Origin: Thalassobacillus sp043497085
GTDB taxonomy: Bacteria; Bacillota; Bacilli; Bacillales; Halobacillaceae
NCBI GenBank assembly: GCA_043497085.1
Contig: JBIEKI010000002.1
Strand: one strand, 5' to 3'
DNA: 64,000 nucleotides
Shown one piece after another: positions 1-7,520 of the stretch. The translations under genes and the position numbers were made by a program. The notes beneath the pieces are model-generated. The model was not told the origin of the DNA. It saw only the letters and a list, made by a program, of their open reading frames with translations, and searched no databases. The first letter of the stretch is position 1. Every line of letters starts with the position of its first letter.

Positions 1-33
1 ATAAGGCGGGTAAGGACCATAAGAGCTATACAT
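1..33 (-). CDS. 5' end of a small Tyr/Pro-rich protein, cut by the window edge
   Basis: Only the first 11 codons (MYSSYGPYPPY) lie inside the window. The ATG at 33 is preceded on the minus strand by AGGAGG about ten bases upstream, a strong ribosome binding site, and the frame stays open to the edge. Short Tyr/Pro/Gly-rich N-termini are common in small spore coat proteins of Bacillaceae, and sigK, which drives late coat genes, lies immediately upstream on the same strand. That link is inference, and the family is not recognised. Confidence 0.4.
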   Translation of the reverse strand, partial: MYSSYGPYPPY

Positions 34-81
34 TGGTCAATCGCCTCCTGTATTAGGTTCTTACCCTATCCTATGCTTGGG

Positions 82-813
82 TCAGTCGTTTGATATAGGA
101 GAAATACCCATTTTTGCACGTTCATGTTTATAAAATTCATGGAAGATCTTCATCAATGCTCTTTTTTCGATACGTGAAACGTAGCTTCGTGATATCCCTA
201 ACTCTTTAGCAATCTCTCTTTGTGTTTTTTCTTCTTCTGCATTCAAGCCATAACGGGCAATCAACACTTCCTTCTCCCGTTCATCCAGAATAGTAATGAA
301 TTCTTTTATTTTTTCCAGTTCCATCCCTAATTGTATTTGTTCGACTACATCGACATGTTCTGCTTTCAAAATATCGATGAGGCTTATTTCATTGCCTTCT
401 TTATCTTGGCCGATAGGATCATGGAGGGAAACATCTTTTTTCGTTTTTTTCAATGCTCTAAGATGCATAAGTATTTCATTCTCGATACAGCGTGCTGCAT
501 AAGTAGCCAGTTTTGTCCCCTTGTTCGGAGAGTAGCTTTCAATTCCTTTGATCAAACCAATCGTTCCGATAGAGATTAAGTCTTCTGTATCTTCTTTGGT
601 ATTTTCGAATTTTTTTACAATATGAGCGACCAGTCTCAAGTTATGTTCAATTAATAAATCCCTAGCTTCTGGATCACCTTCTTGCAACAGCTTCAGTTGT
701 TTTGCTTCTTCTTCTGGAGAAAGAGGATTAGGAAATGCCTGGTTTTTCACATAAGAGACGAAGAGGAAAGTTTCCTTGACCAAATAGATAAGAGACCCCA
801 GGATGCTAGACAC
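82..813 (-). CDS. sigK: RNA polymerase sigma-K factor, uninterrupted
   Basis: This is the late mother-cell sporulation sigma factor, which directs RNA polymerase to coat, cortex and mother-cell lysis genes. The 243-residue product begins with a hydrophobic stretch (about residues 3-20) matching the inhibitory pro-sequence removed by SpoIVFB. Region 2 (ENTKEDTEDLISIGTIGLIK, about 69-88) and a C-terminal helix-turn-helix (about 198-217) follow. The start is a GTG at 813 with GGAGGAGG seven bases upstream. In B. subtilis sigK is split by the skin element; here one intact frame covers the whole gene, so no rearrangement is needed. The internal match is clearly to SigK and not SigE. The mrp terminator separates it from the operon upstream. 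Confidence 0.96.
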   Translation of the reverse strand: MSSILGSLIYLVKETFLFVSYVKNQAFPNPLSPEEEAKQLKLLQEGDPEARDLLIEHNLRLVAHIVKKFENTKEDTEDLISIGTIGLIKGIESYSPNKGTKLATYAARCIENEILMHLRALKKTKKDVSLHDPIGQDKEGNEISLIDILKAEHVDVVEQIQLGMELEKIKEFITILDEREKEVLIARYGLNAEEEKTQREIAKELGISRSYVSRIEKRALMKIFHEFYKHERAKMGISPISND

Positions 814-888
814 GATAACAGACCTCCTCCAGGTAGTGGGCTTTTAACCTATAAATTACCTTATGTGGCAATAACGGTTATCGTGTCT
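808..888 (-). promoter_or_regulatory. sigK upstream region: 12-bp inverted repeat around a possible sigma-E -10
   Basis: AGACACGATAAC at 808-819 has a perfect inverted copy at 877-888. One arm covers the sigK GTG start and the other lies about 65 bases upstream. Between them, on the minus strand, CATAAGGT (858-865) resembles a sigma-E -10 element (CATAnnnT); no good -35 was found. The distal arm overlaps a GGACAG motif that resembles the SpoIIID core. SpoIIID is known to act at the sigK promoter in B. subtilis. Its role here is inference. Confidence 0.3.
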
Positions 889-924
889 GTCCATCTGAAG
901 AAATAATGGTGAAAAAAATAAAAA

Positions 925-950
925 ACCTGTCATACGTTGGTATGACAGGT
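925..950 (-). terminator. Rho-independent terminator of the mrp operon
   Basis: ACCTGTCATAC and its inverted copy surround a four-base loop, and on the minus strand a T-rich run follows (positions 924 down to about 911). It lies just after mrpG and before sigK, so it ends the antiporter transcript and isolates sigK. Confidence 0.85.
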
Positions 951-964
951 AACTTGCTCTGTAT

Positions 965-1345
965 TTAATTGTCGATTGATTTCCTTTTTTCCTTAACAAC
1001 CTCAGCATAATCATCTCTGACACTTTTATCCCAGAGCTTTACGCCATTATGATATCCAGCCCGAGAGATCATATGTCCAGAGATTGGGGCAGTCATCATT
1101 ACAAAAATCATTCCTAAGATCAACTTCCCACTCACGATCCCATGTTCCACATACAGGAATAAAAACGCTCCTATCATTATACCTGCTATTCCGAGCGTAG
1201 AACCTTTTGTAACAGCATGCAGCCTGATAAAGAGATCAGGAAAGCGCAACATCCCGATGGAAGCAGAAAATATAAAGAAGGTGCCGATTAACAGAGAAAG
1301 GCTGATGATTATATCAATCAGTAAATTAATCCAAGTCCCGCTCAA
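965..1345 (-). CDS. mrpG: Mrp Na+/H+ antiporter subunit G
   Basis: This is a small membrane subunit of the multisubunit monovalent cation/proton antiporter. Three hydrophobic helices occupy about residues 8-30, 40-65 and 70-95, followed by a charged cytoplasmic tail. The GMLRFPDLFIRLHAVTK stretch after the first helix is the family signature. The longest frame starts at a GTG at 1354, but AAAAGGGTG sits at the right distance from a TTG at 1345, which gives 126 residues. Both choices overlap mrpF by about 20-30 bases. It is the last gene of the mrpACDEFG operon and is followed by a terminator. Confidence 0.92.
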   Translation of the reverse strand: MSGTWINLLIDIIISLSLLIGTFFIFSASIGMLRFPDLFIRLHAVTKGSTLGIAGIMIGAFLFLYVEHGIVSGKLILGMIFVMMTAPISGHMISRAGYHNGVKLWDKSVRDDYAEVVKEKRKSIDN

Positions 1346-1637
1346 TGATAACACCCTTTTCTAAAAATTTGGCTACAGCAATTGTACCGATGAACAGTAA
1401 GATCCCGATCAAGAGAATAACATCGTTCAATTGGGTGGTTACCAATACAATAGACATCAAACCTGCTAAAGCCATTAAATTCACCCCGATATTATCCAAT
1501 GCAACAGCACGATCTGGATTGGTAGGGCCGACGATGGCCCGGTACATGAGCATGATGACAGAAATGGCAATGACGACAATACAAATCAATGCAACTACTG
1601 AAATCATTGATTGTGTATATTCTAATGCTTGTTCCAT
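1326..1637 (-). CDS. mrpF: Mrp Na+/H+ antiporter subunit F
   Basis: The 103-residue membrane protein has three predicted helices (about 12-32, 43-63 and 68-90) and the conserved RAIVGPTNPDRAVALD segment, with its buried Asp, between helices one and two. Its ATG overlaps the mrpE stop (TAATG-type arrangement) and GGAGGTGA is properly placed, so translation is probably coupled. In B. subtilis MrpF is the subunit linked to Na+/cholate efflux and is required for antiport. Confidence 0.93.
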   Translation of the reverse strand: MEQALEYTQSMISVVALICIVVIAISVIMLMYRAIVGPTNPDRAVALDNIGVNLMALAGLMSIVLVTTQLNDVILLIGILLFIGTIAVAKFLEKGVIIERDLD

Positions 1638-2113
1638 TATCTAGTCACCTCCATGATCGCCTTTTCGAAAGTTTCTTTAATATCATTGATGGACTCCACA
1701 ACATCAGGCATATCTATAGCATGGATATAGATTTTGGAATTATCTTCACTTACATCGATAGATAATGTCCCCGGAGTCAAGGAAATCAAGTTCGCTAATA
1801 ATGTGATTTCCCAGTTGCTTTTCAACTCGGTCGGCAAAGCGAAAATTCCCGGTTCAAAATCTAATTTAGGCTTATAAACCAATTTGACAATTTCAATATT
1901 GGAAAGGGTCAGCTCTTTGATGAATAGTACGATAAGCTTAATTACTTTGATTACACGATCCATATAGAAGGAGTCTGGTATGAAACGCTGTAACACAAAG
2001 AGCAGTAAAATACCGAGTAAGTAACCGATTAAAAAGGTGGAGAATGTGTAGCTTTCACTTAAAAACATCCACATAAGCGCAATAACTATATTAATGACTA
2101 TTTGTAAATTCAT
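1637..2113 (-). CDS. mrpE: Mrp Na+/H+ antiporter subunit E
   Basis: The 158-residue protein starts with two closely spaced hydrophobic helices (residues 1-45) and a third at about 58-75, then has a soluble C-terminal half with the family motif LLANLISLTPGTLSIDV (about 104-120). Length and motif match MnhE/MrpE. An AAGGAG lies upstream of the ATG at 2113, six bases after the mrpD stop. MrpE is needed for full stability and activity of the complex. Confidence 0.94.
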   Translation of the reverse strand: MNLQIVINIVIALMWMFLSESYTFSTFLIGYLLGILLLFVLQRFIPDSFYMDRVIKVIKLIVLFIKELTLSNIEIVKLVYKPKLDFEPGIFALPTELKSNWEITLLANLISLTPGTLSIDVSEDNSKIYIHAIDMPDVVESINDIKETFEKAIMEVTR

Positions 2114-2119
2114 AAATCA

Positions 2120-3601
2120 CTACTCCTTAAGCACAGAATCAATATAGAGTTCTGGCGCCATCAGGTACTCAGCAATGGATTGAATCGCAGGATAGAACCA
2201 TTCTGCTCCAACCCCTAGTATAACAGATAAGGCCAGTAAGCCAGCTATTGGTCCTGTGAATGCTTTAGCCGCTCGTTTATCTACCGGGAAGCTTTCATCC
2301 TTTTCTCCCCAGAATGCTCCAATAAAAATGCGGATCATGGAAAACAAGATCAATAGACTGCTCAATAAAGCAACAATGACAATGGATATTTCTTCTTCTG
2401 CTAAACTGCCTTGAAGGAGCAGCAACTTCCCAATGAAACCACTAAAAGGAGGAATACCTGCCAGCACTAGAGAGGCTAGGAAAAAAAGCCATCCAAGTAA
2501 AGGGTAGTGATGAATCAAGCCTCCCATTTTACGTAAGTCGGAGGTCCCGGCTAAATATACCAGAGCACCTATCAATAAGAATAAGGCTCCTTTGATTACC
2601 ATGTCATGAACAAGGTAATAGACGGTTCCGCTTAACGCAGTCTCCGTAAAAACACCAATTCCCATCAGCATAAAACCAACTGCAGGTATGATGTTATACG
2701 CGATGATAAGTTTTACATTATTAGTAGATAGTGCCCCGATGACCCCGAAAATCATCGTCAAGCCTGCCAGCCACAAGAACAGGTTATGCGTAAGACCCTG
2801 GTCATGCGTGAATATTAACGTAAATACCCGTAAAATCGAATAAATACCTACTTTTGTAAGCAAAGCTCCAAACAACGCTGATACGACTGGGTTAGGTACG
2901 GAATAGGAGTTCGGGAGCCAATAATACAAAGGAAAAACTGCCGCTTTGGTTGCAAATACGAAAAAAAGTAAGACGGCGACAGTTGTCAGGATGCCTTGTT
3001 GGTCAACATCTTTCACCCGTTCAGCGATTTGTGCCATGTTAACCGTACCTACAACCGAATAAACAAAAGAAATTGCTGTGACAAACAACATGGAAGAAAA
3101 TAAGTTCAATAATAAGTATTTAATCGATTCTCTCAGTTGTGCTTTCCCGCCACCTAAGACAATCAATGCATAAGATGCCATTAGTAATACTTCAAAGAAA
3201 ACGAAAAGGTTGAACAAGTCTCCCGTAAGAAAAGCACCACTCACCCCGGAAATCAACAGGAAAAAGAAGGCGTAGAAATAGAAAGATTCCTGTTGATCAG
3301 ACAAGGATTTTGGTGCGTAAAAAGCCGCTGCTACAGCAATGATATTAGTAGTAAGCACCAGTGTTACAGCAAGCAAATCAGCGACAATGATAATGCCGAA
3401 AGGGGCTTCCCATGCCCCTGTTTCTAATACCAACGTCCCGTTTTGTCTGACATAAGAAAACATGTATGTTACCACTGCCAGATTCAGGATAGTAAGCAGC
3501 TTAGCCAACGATCTGACTAGTGGAAGTTTCTTTGGAAAGAAAGCTAAAAGTATTCCTGCTAATAAAGGTATGATGATTGGTAGTATAGCTAAGTTACTCA
3601 T
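2120..3601 (-). CDS. mrpD: Mrp Na+/H+ antiporter subunit D (NuoN/NuoL-like)
   Basis: This 493-residue polytopic protein is homologous to the antiporter-like subunits of respiratory complex I. It shows about 14 hydrophobic segments, a glutamate in VFFEVLLMASYAL (about residue 137) and lysines in FATKAAVFPLYYWLPN (about 219), the typical proton-pathway residues. It ends in a short polar tail. Its ATG overlaps the mrpC stop. It should form the ion-translocating part of the antiporter with MrpA. Confidence 0.95.
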   Translation of the reverse strand: MSNLAILPIIIPLLAGILLAFFPKKLPLVRSLAKLLTILNLAVVTYMFSYVRQNGTLVLETGAWEAPFGIIIVADLLAVTLVLTTNIIAVAAAFYAPKSLSDQQESFYFYAFFFLLISGVSGAFLTGDLFNLFVFFEVLLMASYALIVLGGGKAQLRESIKYLLLNLFSSMLFVTAISFVYSVVGTVNMAQIAERVKDVDQQGILTTVAVLLFFVFATKAAVFPLYYWLPNSYSVPNPVVSALFGALLTKVGIYSILRVFTLIFTHDQGLTHNLFLWLAGLTMIFGVIGALSTNNVKLIIAYNIIPAVGFMLMGIGVFTETALSGTVYYLVHDMVIKGALFLLIGALVYLAGTSDLRKMGGLIHHYPLLGWLFFLASLVLAGIPPFSGFIGKLLLLQGSLAEEEISIVIVALLSSLLILFSMIRIFIGAFWGEKDESFPVDKRAAKAFTGPIAGLLALSVILGVGAEWFYPAIQSIAEYLMAPELYIDSVLKE

Positions 3602-3932
3602 AATCGTTGCCCCTTAATTGTTCAATATTATCCGTCCCGTTCGCTTCGGAGGCTCTATAAGCTAATACCAGGAGAAAGCTGGTTACTCCAAAGCTAATAA
3701 CGATGGATGTTAAAATCAACGCTTGTGGCAGGGGATCTGTATAGTGTTCGATTCCCTCCACTAAAATAGGAGGAGCGCCGCCTTTTAGACCTCCCATTGT
3801 CAAAATAAACAAATGGGCACCATGGGAGATGAGAGCTGTTCCGATCGCAATACGCAGCAGTTGTTTTTGAAGAAGGTTATACACACCTGTTGTAAACAAC
3901 AAACCTGCGACGATAGACATGATGATCTCCAT
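3594..3932 (-). CDS. mrpC: Mrp Na+/H+ antiporter subunit C (NuoK-like)
   Basis: The 112-residue, three-helix protein is a homologue of complex I subunit NuoK. The conserved GTALISHGAHLFIL segment (about 31-44) and the DPLPQALILTSIVIS segment (about 66-80) are present. Its ATG overlaps the mrpA stop directly (TAATG). In the usual operon mrpB lies at exactly this junction, and here there is no room for it. Confidence 0.95.
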   Translation of the reverse strand: MEIIMSIVAGLLFTTGVYNLLQKQLLRIAIGTALISHGAHLFILTMGGLKGGAPPILVEGIEHYTDPLPQALILTSIVISFGVTSFLLVLAYRASEANGTDNIEQLRGNDYE

Positions 3933-6268
3933 TATACATCCCCCTTCTTATTTTTACGTAGTTTAATCATTCCGAAAATCCCTACTGCAGCAATACCGAG
4001 CACGGTGATTTCAAATAGTGTATCCAATCCACGCATGTCAACGAGGATTACGTTGACAATATTATCCCCACCACCGAGCTTATATGAATTCTCGATAAAG
4101 TAGGTGGAGATGGATTCAAACCATTTACTGCTATGAGAAGAGATGGCTACTAATGTCATCAATGCTCCAAATCCTACGGAAATAATCAAGTTCAGCGCTT
4201 TTGTACTCCAGGCTTGTTGTCTGACTTCAAGTTTAGGCAAATGATTGAATGCCATCAGGAATAAAGCGACAGTGACAGTTTCTACAATCAACTGTGTTAA
4301 GGCAAGGTCAGGTGCACGGTAAATGACAAAGAGAATGGAAAGTCCGTAACCGACCACACCTAAGATAATGATAGCTGCTACACGGTTATTGGCAACAATA
4401 GTACCTACTGCCGCAACCACCATCATGATAGCAACCAACAATTCAATGGCAGTAAACTCAGCTGTATTTTCCATACTGAAAGTGAAGCCTCCAGTGGAAA
4501 TCATAAAGCTGAATGTAACAATCAGAATGGCAGATAAGATTAAACGGAAATATCTGCCTAGTGACCCATTCATATACCCTTTAGTAATCTTTTCAGAATA
4601 GGTTTCCGCACGTTTAACCAGTCCATCATACACTTTATTCATACTTAACGGCCCAGGTATAAACCGGTAGATAGGCTCCCATTTTGTTCGAGTGAGCACA
4701 AGGATGGTACCGAATGCAAGAACAGCCATAGACATGATTAAAGGCAAATTGATTCCGTGCCAGAAATAGATATGTTTGTCGACCTCTCCACCATAAATAG
4801 AAGCGGCAGCATGACTGATGAAGGGTTTATTGATCAATTCTGGAAAGACACCAATTACAATTACTCCAAGTACCAGGACTGCCGGTGATATAAGCATTCC
4901 GATAGGAGCCTCGTGTGGCTTTTTCGGTAATTCAGAAACATTTGCTTTGCCCCGGAAAGTTCCAAAGAAAAAGTACATGGAATAGACAAACGTGAATATA
5001 CTGCCGAACACAGCAAGGTAAGGTAATACTTGCTGCAAAAAGGCTGCCAGTGCATTGCTTGTCGCCTCGAATTCCAGGGTAGCTCCAAAGAACATTTCCT
5101 TACTATAGAATCCATTTAAAAACGGCAGTGGAAAGCCTGCCATTGAGAAAGTAGCCAGGACAGCCAATGTGGCTGAAATCGGCATGAAGGTCATCAAACC
5201 ACCAAGTTTACGGATATCACGGGACCCTGTTTCATGATCGACGATACCTGCGACCATAAATAGACTTCCTTTAAAGGTTGCGTGGTTCAAAATATGGAAT
5301 ACCGCTCCAAAGATAGCGGCTTTCGTACCAAATCCGAGCATGGCCATGATCATACCAAGCTGACTGATTGTAGAGAATGCAAGGATCCCTTTCAGGTCAG
5401 TTTGGCGAACAGCCATATAAGAAGCCCACATTAAAGTTATAATTCCAAAACCACTGACTACGACGAAGAACCATTCGGACTCAGCGAAAATAGGAATATA
5501 ACGGGCTACCAAATAGATACCTGCTTTTACCATGGTAGCTGAATGGAGATAGGCACTGACTGGCGTAGGGGCTTCCATGGCATCTGGGAGCCAGATATGG
5601 AATGGAAACTGAGCTGATTTTGTAAATGCTCCCAGTAACAGGAGTCCCAATATTAGCGGGAAGAATTCATGATTCAAAATGATGCTCTTTTGGGAAATCA
5701 TCTGTTGAATGCTGGATGTGTTAGTTATTACAGACATGAATACAAGGGACCCTAACATACTAAGTCCCCCAAACACAGTAATAAGCATCGATTTCAACGC
5801 TCCGTATCGCGAGCCCCGGCGATGGTTCCAATAACCGATCAACAAGAAGGAAGATAAGGAGGTGAATTCCCAAAAGCTGTATAGTACAAAGACATTATCC
5901 GATAGTACTACCCCGAGCATTGACCCCATGAATATTAAAAAATAGACATAAAAGTTGCCCAGCTGCTCTGATTTATGCAAATAGTAAATAGAATAAAAAG
6001 CGACTAGTGTACCAATTCCACTAATCAATAAAACGAATAATAGACTTAAGCCATCCAAATAGAAGTTCATATTCATATTCAAGGATGGGATCCAAGTATA
6101 ACTCCTTGTTACAGGTTGGAATCCTGTACCTATGAATTGGATAAAGTAAAGAAACACAATTAGAGGTACAAGGGTAACAAATATACCAGTATGTATCCTA
6201 TTCTTCATCTTAGCTAAAAAAGGGATGAAGATGGATGCTATGAAGGGTAATAAAACGGCAAACAACAT
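3932..6268 (-). CDS. mrpA: Mrp Na+/H+ antiporter subunit A (NuoL-like plus MbhD/E-like C-terminus)
   Basis: This is the largest subunit, about 778 residues, close to the family's usual 800. The N-terminal 500 residues are NuoL-like, with the glutamate of FWEFTS (about 134) and lysines near 217 and 248 that match the conserved proton-pathway residues. The C-terminal third carries the MbhD-like (ILGVVGYGLSILFVIYRAPD) and MbhE-like (VILVDMRGLDTLFEITVLGI) domains. GAGGAGG favours the ATG at 6268 over a TTG one codon upstream. It is the first gene of an operon with a good sigma-A-like promoter. The MnhB-type subunit that normally follows is absent. Confidence 0.95.
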   Translation of the reverse strand: MLFAVLLPFIASIFIPFLAKMKNRIHTGIFVTLVPLIVFLYFIQFIGTGFQPVTRSYTWIPSLNMNMNFYLDGLSLLFVLLISGIGTLVAFYSIYYLHKSEQLGNFYVYFLIFMGSMLGVVLSDNVFVLYSFWEFTSLSSFLLIGYWNHRRGSRYGALKSMLITVFGGLSMLGSLVFMSVITNTSSIQQMISQKSIILNHEFFPLILGLLLLGAFTKSAQFPFHIWLPDAMEAPTPVSAYLHSATMVKAGIYLVARYIPIFAESEWFFVVVSGFGIITLMWASYMAVRQTDLKGILAFSTISQLGMIMAMLGFGTKAAIFGAVFHILNHATFKGSLFMVAGIVDHETGSRDIRKLGGLMTFMPISATLAVLATFSMAGFPLPFLNGFYSKEMFFGATLEFEATSNALAAFLQQVLPYLAVFGSIFTFVYSMYFFFGTFRGKANVSELPKKPHEAPIGMLISPAVLVLGVIVIGVFPELINKPFISHAAASIYGGEVDKHIYFWHGINLPLIMSMAVLAFGTILVLTRTKWEPIYRFIPGPLSMNKVYDGLVKRAETYSEKITKGYMNGSLGRYFRLILSAILIVTFSFMISTGGFTFSMENTAEFTAIELLVAIMMVVAAVGTIVANNRVAAIIILGVVGYGLSILFVIYRAPDLALTQLIVETVTVALFLMAFNHLPKLEVRQQAWSTKALNLIISVGFGALMTLVAISSHSSKWFESISTYFIENSYKLGGGDNIVNVILVDMRGLDTLFEITVLGIAAVGIFGMIKLRKNKKGDV

Positions 6269-6340
6269 CAAGCTGATCCTCCTCTGAATAATGTATAAGA
6301 AAAGTCTTACACGGACTGGTCATAGAAACTTAGTCACTCA

Positions 6341-6370
6341 ATTGTAATCAAAAATTACACGATTATTCAA
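6341..6370 (-). promoter_or_regulatory. Sigma-A promoter of the mrp operon
   Basis: On the minus strand TTGAAT (6370-6365), an 18-base spacer and TACAAT (6346-6341) form a near-consensus promoter about 75 bases before mrpA. No other plausible promoter was seen closer to the gene. Confidence 0.55.
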
Positions 6371-6457
6371 CTAAATGTAACTAAATCATAAGCTTCTTTT
6401 AGTGTGTCCCATAGTCTTATTAAATAAGAAGAAACATGGCATAAATTTTAAAATAAA

Positions 6458-6492
6458 AATAACGCACTTTTGATTGCCAAAAGTGCGTTATT
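6458..6492 (-). terminator. Terminator of sda
   Basis: A perfect 14-bp inverted repeat (AATAACGCACTTTT and its complement) with a seven-base loop is followed on the minus strand by a T-rich run. It lies 18 bases after the sda stop and upstream of the mrp promoter. Confidence 0.88.
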
Positions 6493-6509
6493 GGGGAAAT
6501 TTACCTGTG

Positions 6510-6650
6510 TCAGCTGGTTTTTTTTATTGAAGGGTGTATGGATCGTCTATGTAACTCTTCTTCAATTAATTCTATAAATTCTTTACTTAGGTTAAGTTCT
6601 AATGCTTTGTGGTAGGATTCAATCAACAACTTATCAGTTAAATGCTCCAT
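6510..6650 (-). CDS. sda: Sda, DNA-replication checkpoint inhibitor of sporulation kinase
   Basis: The 46-residue frame begins MEHLTDKLLIESYHKALELN and ends at a TGA at 6510. It aligns along its whole length with B. subtilis Sda, keeping the LSDELLIESY-like helix, the FIELIE core and the RRS segment of the antiparallel helical hairpin. Sda binds the dimerisation domain of histidine kinase KinA and blocks Spo0A phosphorylation when replication is disturbed. A TGA two codons upstream excludes a longer product. The Shine-Dalgarno is separated from the ATG by a hairpin (see the leader entry). Six DnaA-box-like sites lie 120-220 bases upstream, as expected for a DnaA-controlled gene. Its position next to yqeG is as in B. 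subtilis. Confidence 0.93.
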   Translation of the reverse strand: MEHLTDKLLIESYHKALELNLSKEFIELIEEELHRRSIHPSIKKTS

Positions 6651-6683
6651 ATAGCGTCACAAAATAGCGTGACGTTCACCTCC
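6651..6683 (-). promoter_or_regulatory. sda ribosome binding site with an intervening hairpin
   Basis: On the minus strand GGAGGTGA (6683-6676) is followed by one base, a perfect 6-bp stem CGTCAC/GTGACG with an eight-base loop (6674-6655), then CTAT and the ATG. The linear spacing of 25 bases is too long for normal initiation, but folding the stem would leave about five bases. The arrangement is visible in the sequence; its effect on translation is inference. Confidence 0.6.
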
Positions 6684-6770
6684 AATCAGGTGTGATCAAT
6701 TTCCAAAACGTATCCTTACTTCATTTGTAACCCAACTTTACCATGAAAGTTGCACCCATACAACAGAGCA

Positions 6771-6870
6771 GTTATCTACATAAATATGTAGATAACTTGT
6801 GTATAATTGTGAATTTATTCATAGGAATCTTGTCAAAGATGTGTGGAAAATGTGTATAAACTTATCCACA
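6771..6870. promoter_or_regulatory. DnaA-box cluster between sda and yqeG
   Basis: Six sites resembling TTATNCACA lie within 100 bp. Plus-strand sites are 6772-6780 (TTATCTACA, one mismatch) and 6862-6870 (TTATCCACA, perfect). Minus-strand sites are 6787-6795 (TTATCTACA), 6798-6806 (TTATACACA, perfect), 6842-6850 (TTTTCCACA, one mismatch) and 6851-6859 (TTATACACA, perfect). In B. subtilis the yqeG-sda gap is one of the chromosomal DnaA-binding clusters and couples sda to replication. Of the gap 6651-7001, the rest holds the sda leader and AT-rich sequence with no other feature recognised. Confidence 0.85.
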
Positions 6871-7001
6871 GATGAAATTTTGACGTAATTTGTCGAACGA
6901 TTTTTGGAATTATACTATTTACTTTGAAACATGCGTTGAATTTGTATATGATGGGTAAGGAGTAAAAAAGGCACGGGTAAATAGTGAATGAGGTGAATGA
7001 G

Positions 7002-7517
7002 TTGTTCAATAAATTCTTACCGAATGAACATGTAGATAGTATTTTTGAAATTAGACCTGAAGATTTGAAAGAACGTGGAATTAAAGGCATCATTACGGAT
7101 TTGGATAACACTTTAGTAGCCTGGGACGTTCCTGAAGCGACACCAGACATCCTGCAGTGGTTCAAAATAATGGATGAACATGGAATCAAGGTAACGATTA
7201 CTTCAAATAATAAGCAAGAACGTGTCCGGGTTTTTTCACAACCATTGGATACAAGTTTCATTTACAGTGCGAGAAAGCCTTTATCTTATGCTTTTAAAAA
7301 AGCTCAAAAGCAAATGGAAATGAGCAAAGAAGAAATTGTGGTCATTGGTGACCAGTTGCTGACTGATGTTCTCGGAGGAAACTTTGCCGGTTTCCATACC
7401 ATCCTGGTTGTTCCGATTGTAGAAACGGATGGCTTCTTTACACGTTTTAATCGAAAAATTGAGCGCAGGATTCTGAAATGGATGAGAAAAAAAGGGAAAC
7501 TGACTTGGGAGGAATAA
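7002..7517 (+). CDS. yqeG: HAD-superfamily phosphatase YqeG (IIIA type)
   Basis: This is a small HAD hydrolase of unknown physiological substrate. Motif I is DLDNTLVAWD (near residue 33), motif II is TITSN, and motif III/IV is VVIGDQLLTDVLGGN. The longest frame starts at a GTG at 6984. GAGGTG at 6990-6995 is placed for a TTG at 7002, which gives 171 residues beginning MFNKFLPNEHV and fits the roughly 172-residue B. subtilis protein better. It is followed within four bases by yqeH, and the pair starts a long operon running to yqeM. Confidence 0.9.
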   Translation: MFNKFLPNEHVDSIFEIRPEDLKERGIKGIITDLDNTLVAWDVPEATPDILQWFKIMDEHGIKVTITSNNKQERVRVFSQPLDTSFIYSARKPLSYAFKKAQKQMEMSKEEIVVIGDQLLTDVLGGNFAGFHTILVVPIVETDGFFTRFNRKIERRILKWMRKKGKLTWEE

Positions 7518-7520
7518 AGA

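Noticed and set aside
82..813. A skin-type element or other interruption of sigK
   Set aside because: The frame is continuous and full length, with no recombinase gene or junction.
3900..3960. A frameshifted or hidden mrpB at the mrpA-mrpC junction
   Set aside because: The two genes overlap by their stop and start codons, leaving no sequence in any frame.
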